Assembly (NCBI RefSeq): GCF_028735875.1 | Contig: NZ_CP117834.1 | Coordinates: 2,406,001-2,470,000, forward strand | DNA: 64,000 nt | Source of the DNA: Shouchella hunanensis | GTDB taxonomy: Bacteria > Bacillota > Bacilli > Bacillales > Bacillaceae_D | Direction of reading: 5' to 3' | Shown here: piece after piece, positions 25,611-34,582 of the stretch | Layout of the letters: each line of letters opens with the position of its first letter | Numbering within the stretch: position 1 is the first letter of the stretch | Notes under the pieces: model-generated | What the model saw: the letters and a program-made list of their open reading frames with translations, nothing else | Database searches by the model: none | Told to the model about the DNA's origin: nothing | Made by a program: the position numbers and the translations under genes

Positions 25611-27370
25611 AGAAACTAGTATCTGAACAACTTGTAAAGTATCTAGAGAGTCGTGGAGTAGAGTACGTATTTGGCTTATGTGGACATACGAATATTGCCG
25701 TTTTAGCTGAACTTGATAAAAGTCCGATTACATTTATTAATGTACGTCACGAACAAATTGCGTCTCACGCAGCTGATGGTTACGCACGAGCAAAGCGGAA
25801 AACATCTGTGGTTCTTAGTCACTTAGGTCCGGGTTTAACTAATGCGGCTACAGGTGTAGCCAATGCAGCCCTCGATTCTATTCCAATGGTCGTTATTGCA
25901 GGAGATGTGCCTAGTCATTATTATGGCAAGCATCCACATCAAGAGGTGAATATGCATGCCGATGGCGCGCAGTGGGAGATTTATCGACCGTTCGTCAAGC
26001 GTGCATGGCGTGTGGATCGGGAAGACTTATTCCCAGAAATTATCCAAAAAGCATTCCAACTAGCAGAGAGTGGCCGACCTGGGCCTGTTCTTGTATCGGT
26101 ACCGATGGACATCTTCTCAAAAGAAGTAGATGAAGAGAAATTTGCTCTTTTACATCATCACACGCAAGTAGTTGAGAAACCTTCATTAGATGAAGAAACG
26201 GCTGAACGCATTGTTGAAACCTTAGCAAATGCAGAACGTCCTGTTATTTATGCAGGCGGAGGCGTTATCCTATCCCGTGCAGAAGAAGAGTTAAGGAAAT
26301 TTGTTGATCATATGAATATTCCGGTTGCCCACTCGTTAATGGGAAAAGGTGTTTTACCGGATGACCATCCGTTAACAGTCGGGATGACAGGTTTCTGGGG
26401 AACGAAATTTATTAATGATCAAACAAAGAATGCGGATTATTTATTCGGTGTGGGGACACGTTTTTCAGAAGCAGATTCAAGCTCTTGGTATCAGAACGTC
26501 ACGTTTAATTTTCCAAAAACAAAACTAATTCATATCGATATTGATCCAAGTGAGATTGGTCGAAACTATCCAGTAGAAATTGGTGCAGTAGCAGATTTGA
26601 AGCGCGCGCTTGTTGCTTTGAATCGAGTTGCGAAACGATTGTATCCAAATGGAATTGACCGCAATGAGAAGTTAAAAGAAGACATTCAAGAATATCGAAA
26701 GTCATTACGCGCTTCGATTCAGGAAAATGTAACGAGCGAAGCTTTCCCAATGAAACCTGAACGAATTTTAGCGGATGTACGTGAAGTGTTACCACGAGAT
26801 GCCTATATTACAACTGACGTTGGCTGGAATAAAAATGGTGTTGGACAGCAGTTTCCAATTTATACACCAGGTTCCATTCTAACACCAGGTGGCTATGCAA
26901 CAATGGGATTTGGATCTGCCGCCGCACTAGGAGCTAAACTTGCACAACCAAATAAAGTAGTTGTTTCCCTTATTGGCGATGGTGGGTTTGGTCAAAATCC
27001 GTCTGTGCTTGCGACTGCTGTAGAAGAAAAGATTCCAGTTGTATGGGTTGTCATGAATAATAGCGCATACGGAACGATTGCTGGTTTAGAGATGGCGCAT
27101 TACGACACAACCTATGGCACATTGTTTAAGAAAGACGGTGAGAGCTACTCACCTAATTTTGCCGAAATAGCAAAAGGCTTTGGTGTAAAAGGCGTTAAAA
27201 TTACGTCTGCTGCTGAATTTAAGCATGAACTGAAGGCAGCAATTGAAGCAAACGAACCAGTCGTTCTTGATGTAGCAATGCGAAACGAGCCCGTACCAAC
27301 CGATGGGCAATGGAACATTAATGATATTTACTCACCTGATAGTGAAAAGTCCCACGTAAGTATTCCATAA
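25607..27370 (+). CDS. Thiamine-diphosphate-dependent enzyme (acetolactate-synthase-like family)
   Basis: A 587-residue enzyme of the AHAS/benzoylformate-decarboxylase/2-hydroxyacyl-CoA-lyase superfamily. It has the N-terminal pyrimidine-binding domain with activating Glu49 (VRHEQ), a central domain and the C-terminal diphosphate/metal motif starting GDGGFGQNP and ending MNN. AHAS is unlikely as no regulatory subunit is encoded nearby. Candidate reactions are decarboxylation of a 2-oxo acid or cleavage of a 2-hydroxyacyl-CoA. It is fourth among the co-translated enzyme genes of the TRAP locus. Confidence 0.87.
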   Translation: MKKLVSEQLVKYLESRGVEYVFGLCGHTNIAVLAELDKSPITFINVRHEQIASHAADGYARAKRKTSVVLSHLGPGLTNAATGVANAALDSIPMVVIAGDVPSHYYGKHPHQEVNMHADGAQWEIYRPFVKRAWRVDREDLFPEIIQKAFQLAESGRPGPVLVSVPMDIFSKEVDEEKFALLHHHTQVVEKPSLDEETAERIVETLANAERPVIYAGGGVILSRAEEELRKFVDHMNIPVAHSLMGKGVLPDDHPLTVGMTGFWGTKFINDQTKNADYLFGVGTRFSEADSSSWYQNVTFNFPKTKLIHIDIDPSEIGRNYPVEIGAVADLKRALVALNRVAKRLYPNGIDRNEKLKEDIQEYRKSLRASIQENVTSEAFPMKPERILADVREVLPRDAYITTDVGWNKNGVGQQFPIYTPGSILTPGGYATMGFGSAAALGAKLAQPNKVVVSLIGDGGFGQNPSVLATAVEEKIPVVWVVMNNSAYGTIAGLEMAHYDTTYGTLFKKDGESYSPNFAEIAKGFGVKGVKITSAAEFKHELKAAIEANEPVVLDVAMRNEPVPTDGQWNINDIYSPDSEKSHVSIP

Positions 27371-27395
27371 AAAAGAGATAGGGGAGTGTATGAGA

Positions 27396-28589
27396 ATGAA
27401 AACACCATTAGGGGGCGTTAAAGTGCTTGACGTCTCCACAATGATTGCTGCTCCTTATGGAACCGCGCTACTTGGAGACTTCGGAGCTGATGTGTTGAAA
27501 GTGGAGATTCCAGGCAGAGGAGATACGTCTAGAAGTGTCGGACCCTTTAAGGAAGATGAACCGCTTCGCTGGCCTGGTCTGTCACGCAATAAGAAATCGT
27601 TAACCCTTGATCTTCATCAAGAAGAAGGGGTGACGATATTAAAGAAGTTGGCTACTACTCATGATATTCTCGTTGAAAATTTTCGGCCGGGGACATTAGA
27701 GAAATGGGGAGTTGGCTATGATGTATTGAAGGAATTAAACCCAAACTTAATTATGATTCGGGTTTCTGGGTATGGGCAAACAGGTCCTTATAAAAGTAAA
27801 GCTGGATTTGGAACACCGGCAACGGCGTTTAGCGGGTATACGTATTTGCAAGGATTCACGGATCGCCATCCAGTTAGTCCTCCTTTCTCATTAACCGATT
27901 ACATTTGCGGAATATACGTAGCGTTTGCTGCGGTAACAGCTCTTTATCACCGTGATGCCCAAGAAGATGGGGAAGGACAAATGGTTGATATTGCGCTTTA
28001 TGAGACCGTTTTTCGGATGATGGAATTTCTTGTAGCAGAATATGACCAGCTAGAGAAAGTACGAGAACGTGCACCTGGATTGGCAGGTCATTCTTCCCCC
28101 TCTGGAACGTTCCAAACGAAGGACGGTCATTGGGTTGTTCTCGTAACAAGTACAGATACAACGTTTAATCGTTTAGCAAAAGCGATGGATCGTGAAGATA
28201 TGCTAACAGACCCGCGTTATCATACGAATGCCCGTAGACTAGAACATAACGATGAAACGAACGGGATTGTGGAGAAATGGATTCAAGCGCAGGAGCGAGA
28301 ATACCTGCTTGAAAAACTGGACCATTTCGGTGTTCCAATAAGTCCTGTTATGAGCATTGCTGATATTTTTGTAAATGAACAGTATAAAGCGAGAGAGAAC
28401 ATTGTCGAAGTAAAGCATCCTCGTTTAGGTTCAATTAAAGTGCCAGGAATTGTACCGAAGTTTGAAAAAACACCAGGAAGTATTCGTTCCATTGCACCAG
28501 ACCTTGGTGAAAATAATGAAAGTGTTTTAATGGAGCTTGGCTTCTCTAAAGAAGACATTAAAACGTTTGAACAAAACAACGTTATTTAA
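27396..28589 (+). CDS. Family III (CaiB/BaiF) CoA-transferase
   Basis: A 397-residue CoA-transferase of the formyl-CoA/CaiB class. The opening LGGVKVLDVSTMIAAPYGT, GDFGADVLKVE, SGYGQTGPY and the VDIALYE region around the catalytic Asp are all typical. It moves CoA to a carboxylic acid. The ATG at 27396 has GGGGAG nine bases upstream, unlike the ATG at 27390. It ends the locus and supplies the activation step expected for the citryl-CoA-lyase-like protein. Confidence 0.92.
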   Translation: MKTPLGGVKVLDVSTMIAAPYGTALLGDFGADVLKVEIPGRGDTSRSVGPFKEDEPLRWPGLSRNKKSLTLDLHQEEGVTILKKLATTHDILVENFRPGTLEKWGVGYDVLKELNPNLIMIRVSGYGQTGPYKSKAGFGTPATAFSGYTYLQGFTDRHPVSPPFSLTDYICGIYVAFAAVTALYHRDAQEDGEGQMVDIALYETVFRMMEFLVAEYDQLEKVRERAPGLAGHSSPSGTFQTKDGHWVVLVTSTDTTFNRLAKAMDREDMLTDPRYHTNARRLEHNDETNGIVEKWIQAQEREYLLEKLDHFGVPISPVMSIADIFVNEQYKARENIVEVKHPRLGSIKVPGIVPKFEKTPGSIRSIAPDLGENNESVLMELGFSKEDIKTFEQNNVI

Positions 28590-28662
28590 CGAACGGCAGA
28601 AAGGACTATAGCGAGAGCCTTTTTTGAGTAAAGTGTACTCGCTAGTCATTCAAGCGCTTACG

Positions 28663-28693
28663 AAAAAAAAGAGAAGCCTCCTTGGGGCTTCTC
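28663..28693 (-). terminator. Terminator between the CoA-transferase and M20 genes
   Basis: GAGAAGCC and GGCTTCTC form a perfect 8-bp stem. On the minus strand it is followed by eight T and serves the M20 gene; on the plus strand a looser T-rich stretch follows, so it may work both ways. Confidence 0.85.
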
Positions 28694-28701
28694 CTGTTTT
28701 G

Positions 28702-29985
28702 TTATTTTTTTTCAACGCCGCACCAGTTGGCTAAAAAAGTGGCATACACTTTTGTAACATCCTTTATGCTGTTTAAATCAACCCATTCATTGACTTCGTG
28801 GAATTGACCGCCAACCGGGCCGTAACAAATTGTATCGATGTCATAATAGAGTTGAAAGTGGCGTGCATCTGTTGTAGACGGAAGTGTACGTCGTGTCGGT
28901 TTCGTTTTTGTCACACGTTCGTGAGCGGCATCTAGTTCTTGAAACAATGGAGAGGTGTCATCACTTAACGTACCTTCGGCATGAAAGCCGTAGAACTCAA
29001 TAGTTGGTGGATTCTCTTTGAACCACATGTCATTTTTCGTCTCTTGCTTAATCCAGTCAAGTAATTCTTGTTTTCGTTCACTAATCTGTTCCCCAGGTAA
29101 TAAAGCGACGCGTCCTTCTATCGTTGCATGCACCGGTTCATTCGAAGCGAAATCACCTGCTGTTACTTTGCCGATATTTAAATCAATTGGGTTGTCTTGA
29201 TCAGAAAAGGCAAGATGAGAACGAGTTTGGTTCAGGTAGCGTTCAAATGCCATTAGTGAAGAGGTAATGGTATGAAGTTTTTCAATGACGTTTGTTTGTG
29301 TTTGCTTGTAGTCATCTTTTTTTATGGTACGTAAAGAAATTTCAAACCAAAGCGCACCAACTTGACCAACCGATGCCTGTAAGCCAAATGGTTCTGGGAT
29401 AAGCGCTGCATCTGCAGTATAGCCAGCTTCAAGCGCTGCTAAAGCGCCATTTCCTGTACGTTCTTCATCAGGAACCACTTGGATCATAAAGTCATTTTTA
29501 GGTACGTAGCCACATTCAATAATAGCCCGATAGGCAAAAATCATAGCGGCAATACCACCTTTCATGTCCGCACTTCCCCGACCGTAAAGCCGACCGTCTT
29601 TTTCAAGTGGTTCCCAAGGTGAAGAATCCCACTCTGTGGCAGGTTCAGCACTAACAACATCGGCATGCCCTTGGAAAATGAGCGTTTTCCCTTCTGAGGG
29701 ATTAATACCTTTATGCGTTCCGATCACAATGTCACTGTACTCATATGTCCACTTTGGTGGGGAGAAGCCGGGATGTTTTTCAATCTGCTGAATCGCTGGC
29801 GTGAACCGATCGACCTGTAATTTTAATTTCGTTGTTAAATAATCCGCTAAAAACAGCTGTAAGCGGTGTTCTTTTCCACTTAAAGAAGGGAAGCGAATCA
29901 TTGTTTTTAAAAATTCAAGCTCTTCTTGCCATAACTCCTCTACTTTGCGGCTAAGTTGTTCGTGTAATAAACGCGAATCGACCAT
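28702..29985 (-). CDS. M20-family metallopeptidase/deacylase (ArgE/DapE type)
   Basis: A 427-residue di-zinc hydrolase. Metal-binding motifs are in order: FQGHADVV, GRGSADMKGG (bridging Asp) and PDEERTGNG (general-base and metal Glu), followed by a dimerisation domain and a final His in GQFHEVNEW. It removes acyl groups from amino acids or cleaves small peptides; the exact substrate is not readable. The ribosome site GGGG is about 12 bases from the ATG, so initiation may be weak. It is monocistronic between two convergent or divergent operons. Confidence 0.87.
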   Translation of the reverse strand: MVDSRLLHEQLSRKVEELWQEELEFLKTMIRFPSLSGKEHRLQLFLADYLTTKLKLQVDRFTPAIQQIEKHPGFSPPKWTYEYSDIVIGTHKGINPSEGKTLIFQGHADVVSAEPATEWDSSPWEPLEKDGRLYGRGSADMKGGIAAMIFAYRAIIECGYVPKNDFMIQVVPDEERTGNGALAALEAGYTADAALIPEPFGLQASVGQVGALWFEISLRTIKKDDYKQTQTNVIEKLHTITSSLMAFERYLNQTRSHLAFSDQDNPIDLNIGKVTAGDFASNEPVHATIEGRVALLPGEQISERKQELLDWIKQETKNDMWFKENPPTIEFYGFHAEGTLSDDTSPLFQELDAAHERVTKTKPTRRTLPSTTDARHFQLYYDIDTICYGPVGGQFHEVNEWVDLNSIKDVTKVYATFLANWCGVEKK

Positions 29986-30088
29986 TTTAATTAATATCCC
30001 CTTTATATATAAACGTTATCATTTTCTTAATACGCGTAATAAAAAAACTTGCCAGCTCATTCATTCGCTTGGCAAGTTAATAAAGCAA

Positions 30089-31837
30089 TTATGATGTGCG
30101 TTTTAATTGTAACACGCGGAAGCTTTCTTGTTCTAATGAGAAGGTAGGGGAAATGGTCGTTTCACTAAAAAGATCAATCCATTGCTCTTGGTTTTCTTTA
30201 GGAAGGGTAATCGATTTGGTTTCTAAACTACGATTGAACACGAAATATAAGGTTTCATCGGCTGTTGACGTTTGATAGTGAAGAACTGCTGGATCTTCCG
30301 AATGAAGAAAGCTAAGCTCGTCATACGTACCAAACGCAGAATGGCGTTTTCTTAATGCGATAAGTTGTGTTAGAAAAGCAAGCATGTCTTTGTCTTGCTT
30401 TGTTTCATCCCAAATCATGCAAGCCCGACAGCCTGGATCGTTTTCTCCAGCCATGCCAATCTCATCTCCGTAGTAAATACAAGGGGAGCCAGGAAATGAA
30501 AATAGCAGAGTATATTGTAGCTTCACTAACGCTTTATTTTCATTGCTTGTCGTTAAGACTCTAGCTGTATCATGACTGTCCAGCATATTGAATTGAACGG
30601 CGTTGACGGAAGCCGGATAGCTCATTACATGTTTGGTTAATGCAATTTGTGCGTCTTGACTCGACTGTTGATGTAAAGCATATCCCTGTATGGCGTCGGT
30701 TAAAGGATAGTTCATGACCGCATCAAATTGATCCCCTTGCAACCATGGACTTGATTGATGCCAAATTTCCCCGAGAATGTAAACGTCCTGTTTCAAGTTC
30801 TTAACTTCGTTTCGAAACGAACGCCAAAAGTCATGATCAACTTCATTGGCAACATCAAGTCTCCATCCATCAATATCAAACTCTTCAACCCAATACTTTG
30901 CTACTTTCAAGAGATATTGTCGCACTTCTGGGTGTTTCGTGTTTAATTTAGGCATAGAGGACACGAACGCAAATGTCTCATAGTTAGGACGGTCTCCTTC
31001 TGGTTGAAGTGGGAGCTCAAAAGGATGGAACCAGTCTTTGTAGCGAGAGTTTTCCCCGTGCTGTAGCACATCTTGAAATGGTGCAAAATAATACCCACTG
31101 TGATTAAAAACGGCATCAAGCATCACGCGAATGCCTCGCTTATGACTTTCTTGAATAAGCGTGCGGAGCGTGTCTTCATCTCCAAAATGGGGGTCAACAG
31201 ATAAGTAATCGATTGTATCATATTTATGATTTGAAAACGCTTCAAAAATAGGTGTGAAATAAATGCCAGTAATGCCTAGTTGTTGTAAGTAATCTAAATG
31301 CTGAATAACACCTTCTAAGTCACCGCCAAAGAAGGAGTCTGGTGTTGGTGATTCACTCCCCCATGGTAACGTCGTATCTGGGTTTCTAGACGCATCTCCA
31401 TTAGCGAAACGTTCAGGGAATATTTGATACCAGACTGTGTTTTTTACCCATGTAGGTGGTGAAAAGACTTCTGTTTCATGTGCGTAAGGAAGGCAAAAGT
31501 AAGCAGAAATCTCGGCAGGTCGCTCAGTATAAAAGCCACGTTCTGTATAGAAGAAAGCCTCTGTCGTTGTTTCAATTTTAAATCCGTAGCGCATGCGGGA
31601 ATACGGCATGGAAACGCTAGTAGACCAGTAATCATAAAGGTCATCGGTTTGAAGAAGCTTCATTTCTGTATGCGTTGCTTGCCAGCTACCGTCTTTCCAA
31701 TTGTAAGGATCTCCGTGAATGACGGTTACGTTTACGCCTTCCCCTTTTGGTACTTGTATTCGAATAATCGCTTCATGAGAGGACGTTAAATAAAGGTGAT
31801 GATGTTGTTGTGTATGAATAATGCCAGCTCGATTCAT
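30089..31837 (-). CDS. Neopullulanase/maltogenic amylase-like GH13 enzyme
   Basis: A 582-residue intracellular alpha-glucan hydrolase with no signal peptide. An N-terminal beta-sandwich domain (residues 1-125) precedes the GH13 barrel, as in neopullulanases and cyclomaltodextrinases. The catalytic triad is Asp328 (WRLDVANE), Glu357 (ILGEIWH) and Asp423 (LDSHDTA). AGGAGG fixes the start at 31837. It is divergent from mdxE and probably cleaves imported maltodextrins or cyclodextrins, like B. subtilis NplA (YvdF). The shared upstream region holds three LacI/cre-like operators. Confidence 0.9.
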   Translation of the reverse strand: MNRAGIIHTQQHHHLYLTSSHEAIIRIQVPKGEGVNVTVIHGDPYNWKDGSWQATHTEMKLLQTDDLYDYWSTSVSMPYSRMRYGFKIETTTEAFFYTERGFYTERPAEISAYFCLPYAHETEVFSPPTWVKNTVWYQIFPERFANGDASRNPDTTLPWGSESPTPDSFFGGDLEGVIQHLDYLQQLGITGIYFTPIFEAFSNHKYDTIDYLSVDPHFGDEDTLRTLIQESHKRGIRVMLDAVFNHSGYYFAPFQDVLQHGENSRYKDWFHPFELPLQPEGDRPNYETFAFVSSMPKLNTKHPEVRQYLLKVAKYWVEEFDIDGWRLDVANEVDHDFWRSFRNEVKNLKQDVYILGEIWHQSSPWLQGDQFDAVMNYPLTDAIQGYALHQQSSQDAQIALTKHVMSYPASVNAVQFNMLDSHDTARVLTTSNENKALVKLQYTLLFSFPGSPCIYYGDEIGMAGENDPGCRACMIWDETKQDKDMLAFLTQLIALRKRHSAFGTYDELSFLHSEDPAVLHYQTSTADETLYFVFNRSLETKSITLPKENQEQWIDLFSETTISPTFSLEQESFRVLQLKRTS

Positions 31838-31901
31838 CGTATACCTCCTATTTGGTTTTAGTAAATCATATAGTTGGTTTAGGATATGTGTCAATCCTTT
31901 T

Positions 31902-31915
31902 TGCAAACGATTTCC
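31902..31915. promoter_or_regulatory. Maltose-regulator/cre-like operator 1
   Basis: TGCAAACGATTTCC lies in the divergent region between the neopullulanase gene and mdxE, upstream of the mdxE -35 box. It shares the TGNAAACG half with the two downstream sites. Confidence 0.5.
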
Positions 31916-31933
31916 TATTAGAAAATTTAATTA

Positions 31934-31962
31934 TTGCCTATTGCTGAAAATACCCGTATACT
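31934..31962 (+). promoter_or_regulatory. Sigma-A promoter of the maltodextrin operon
   Basis: TTGCCT, 17 bases, then TATACT. Operators flank it at 31902 and 31980, so repression by a LacI-family protein is expected. Confidence 0.65.
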
Positions 31963-31979
31963 ATGGATGTAAATTGATA

Positions 31980-32014
31980 TGTAAACGGTTTAACTTTTTG
32001 TGCAAACGTTTGCC
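31980..32014. promoter_or_regulatory. Maltose-regulator/cre-like operators 2 and 3
   Basis: TGTAAACGGTTTAA (31980-31993) and TGCAAACGTTTGCC (32001-32014) start 21 bases apart, two helical turns, just downstream of the promoter. The second contains the perfect palindrome GCAAACGTTTGC. They suit cooperative binding by the LacI-family protein at 37195 or by CcpA. Confidence 0.65.
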
Positions 32015-32045
32015 TTTGTTAACGATAGAGTAGGGGGGATTTAAG

Positions 32046-33302
32046 ATGAAAAAATGGCAGTACCCAATTAGTACAATGGCAGTTCTTGCTGTATTAAGTG
32101 CATGTGGTCCCGATCGAGAAGGGGTCATGGAAGAGCTCGAAACAGAGCCGGCTACAGAAGAAAATAAACCAGAATCGCTTCATATATGGGTCAATGATGA
32201 TGAACGTGAACTTGTTGCCTATCGTGAAATTGGCGAGAACTTTGAAAGAGAGACTGGAATTGAAGTTCGGATTACGCCGTTTAGTATGGGTGATCAACTA
32301 GAAGCAATGTCGTTAGATGCACCTGCTGGTGGAGGACCTGATTTATTTTATCAGCCAAACGACATGGTTGGGAGTATAACACTTCAAGGGTTGGCAGCTG
32401 ATATTGAGTTGACGCCTGAGCAAGAAGCTGGTTATTTAGATGGAACGTTGGATGCGCTTACGTATGAAGGGGAGCTTGCTGGCGTACCTGCAGCCGTGGA
32501 AACCTACGCTCTTTTTTATAATACGGAGATTCTTTCGGAACCACCTACAACGATAGAAGAACTTGAAGCCATTGGTGAGGAATATACGAATGCAGGGGCA
32601 AATGAATTTGGTTTTCTACTAGAGTCGAAAGAAATGTACTTTGCCTATCCATTCTACGAGGCGTACGGAGGATACATTTTTGCTGAAGACGGTGGCGATT
32701 ACGATACCCTTGATATAGGCTTAGCGAACGACGGCGCCGTTGAAGGCGGGGAAGTGTTGCAACGGTTTCACCAAGAAGGTTACTTGCCTCAAAACCTGAA
32801 TGCAGATATTTTAAATGGCTTATTTTTAGACGGTAGTGTTGGTGCAGTCTTTTCAGGACCATGGAATATCGCTGAGTACGGAGAAAATCTTGGAGATTCA
32901 TTAAAAACGGCACCACTTCCAACGGTTAATGGAAACCCGATGCGCTCTCTTGGTGGTGTAAAAGCGTGGATGGTCAATGGATATAGTGAGCACATTAGTT
33001 GGGCAACAGAGTTAGCTGTATTTATGACGAATGATGAAAGCGCTCAAATCTTCTTTGAGAATAAACGGGAGATCCCAGCACGAGCAGAAGTGAACTTAGA
33101 TGATGAACTTTATGAAGGGTTCCAAGAACAGTTAGAACATGCCTATTTCATGCCGAATGTTCCAGAAGTTTCGGCAGTTTGGGGACCAATGGGGGATGCG
33201 AATGTCTTTATATCTCAAGGTCATGATGTAAGAGAGGTATTAGAAGAAACAGTGGAACTGATTGAAGATGAAATACAAATTATGGGGGCTGGTCGAGAAT
33301 GA
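32046..33302 (+). CDS. mdxE: Maltodextrin-binding lipoprotein MdxE (MalE family)
   Basis: A 418-residue solute-binding lipoprotein with lipobox VLSAC (Cys20) and a Glu-rich tether. The MalE-type fold is indicated by HIWVNDDERELVAYREI near the N-terminus and PAAVETYALFYNTEIL in the middle. It captures maltodextrins outside the membrane. TAGGGGGG precedes the ATG. It heads mdxEFG-malL, and its stop overlaps the next start by four bases. Confidence 0.9.
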   Translation: MKKWQYPISTMAVLAVLSACGPDREGVMEELETEPATEENKPESLHIWVNDDERELVAYREIGENFERETGIEVRITPFSMGDQLEAMSLDAPAGGGPDLFYQPNDMVGSITLQGLAADIELTPEQEAGYLDGTLDALTYEGELAGVPAAVETYALFYNTEILSEPPTTIEELEAIGEEYTNAGANEFGFLLESKEMYFAYPFYEAYGGYIFAEDGGDYDTLDIGLANDGAVEGGEVLQRFHQEGYLPQNLNADILNGLFLDGSVGAVFSGPWNIAEYGENLGDSLKTAPLPTVNGNPMRSLGGVKAWMVNGYSEHISWATELAVFMTNDESAQIFFENKREIPARAEVNLDDELYEGFQEQLEHAYFMPNVPEVSAVWGPMGDANVFISQGHDVREVLEETVELIEDEIQIMGAGRE

Positions 33303-34579
33303 AAGAAGTAGCACCGATGAAAAATCATAACCCCAAGCTAGCTAGTATGTTGTCCATTGTGCCTGGCATTGGACAACTTTACAATCGTCAATGGTTGAAG
33401 GGGAGTTTACTTCTCCTTGTTACGGCTGCCTTTATCTTTGTGTTTTACGATATTTTCAATATGGGCTATTGGGGATTGTTTACCCTCGGCACGTTAGATG
33501 GTGTTGATGATTCAAGGGTTTTAATTGGACAAGGAATTGTGGCTGTCTTTCTAACGGTTTTTGCAGCCATCATGGTGTTTTTAACCATGAAAGATGCTCG
33601 TCGTGTCGCGAAGATGCGAGTGGAAGGAGAAGCCATTCCGTCTTTGCGTGAGAGAACGAAGCATTCTTGGGACAAGGGATTTCCATATTTACTTGTATTG
33701 CCGGGTTTAGCATTGCTGCTGCTTGCGGTAGTATTTCCACTTCTTTATATGATTGTACTTGCGTTTACTGATTACAATCTCTTTAATTCACCACCAAGAA
33801 ATGTATTGAGCTGGGTAGGGTTTCAAAACTTTATTGATTTAGCGACAATTCCGATTTGGCGTCAAACGTTTATCTCTGTACTATCTTGGACGATCGTTTG
33901 GACAGTTGTGGCGACAACTCTTCAAATTGCACTCGCGCTTTTTCTTGCAGTTATTGTGAATGATAAGCGAATTAAGTATAAAAAGCTTATCCGTACCGTA
34001 CTGATTTTACCTTGGGCTGTTCCAAGTTTCGTAACAATTCTTATCTTTGCTGCTATGTTTAATGATGGGTTCGGTGCTATTAACAGCGACCTTTTTGTTC
34101 CGTTATTTGATTTCGCGGTACCGTGGTTGTCTGATCCTTTTTACACGAGAATTGCGTTAATAATGATTCAAGTATGGCTTGGCTTCCCATTTGTTTTTGC
34201 ACTCTTTACTGGTATTTTACAAAGTGTATCAGATGACTGGTATGAAGCTGCCGATATGGATGGAGCAAGTCGTGTACAGAAGTTTCGCTTTATCACGTTA
34301 CCCCACGTCTTATTTGCGACAGCGCCATTATTAATTATGCAGTATGCTGGTAACTTTAATAACTTTAATCTTATTTACTTATTTAACGAGGGTGGCCCAC
34401 CAGTACGTGGCCAAAGTGCAGGGAGCACCGATATTTTAATTTCGTGGGTGTACAGCCTTGCATTCGAAAACTCTCAATATAGTATGGCTGCAGCAATCTC
34501 GATCATTATTGGAATTCTCGTCGCGCTCTTTGCCGTCTTCCAATTCCGTCGTAGCGCGTCATTTAAGGAGGACAGATAA
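33299..34579 (+). CDS. mdxF: Maltodextrin ABC permease MdxF (MalF family)
   Basis: A 426-residue permease with an N-terminal extension (two or three extra hydrophobic segments) typical of Bacillus MdxF, then the transport domain with EAA motif EAADMDGASRVQKF. It pairs with MdxG. The ATG at 33299 overlaps the mdxE stop and has a weak ribosome site, so translational coupling is likely; an in-frame ATG at 33317 is an alternative. Confidence 0.9.
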   Translation: MKEVAPMKNHNPKLASMLSIVPGIGQLYNRQWLKGSLLLLVTAAFIFVFYDIFNMGYWGLFTLGTLDGVDDSRVLIGQGIVAVFLTVFAAIMVFLTMKDARRVAKMRVEGEAIPSLRERTKHSWDKGFPYLLVLPGLALLLLAVVFPLLYMIVLAFTDYNLFNSPPRNVLSWVGFQNFIDLATIPIWRQTFISVLSWTIVWTVVATTLQIALALFLAVIVNDKRIKYKKLIRTVLILPWAVPSFVTILIFAAMFNDGFGAINSDLFVPLFDFAVPWLSDPFYTRIALIMIQVWLGFPFVFALFTGILQSVSDDWYEAADMDGASRVQKFRFITLPHVLFATAPLLIMQYAGNFNNFNLIYLFNEGGPPVRGQSAGSTDILISWVYSLAFENSQYSMAAAISIIIGILVALFAVFQFRRSASFKEDR

Positions 34580-34582
34580 ATC

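Noticed and set aside
25607-28589. Oxalate degradation (oxalyl-CoA decarboxylase plus formyl-CoA transferase)
   Set aside because: The ThDP enzyme and CaiB protein alone would fit, but the citryl-CoA-lyase-like protein, two dehydrogenases and the oxidoreductase in the same locus do not.
28648-28663. cre-like sequence CAAGCGCTTACG
   Set aside because: It lies between convergent gene ends, just before a terminator, where catabolite control has no promoter to act on.
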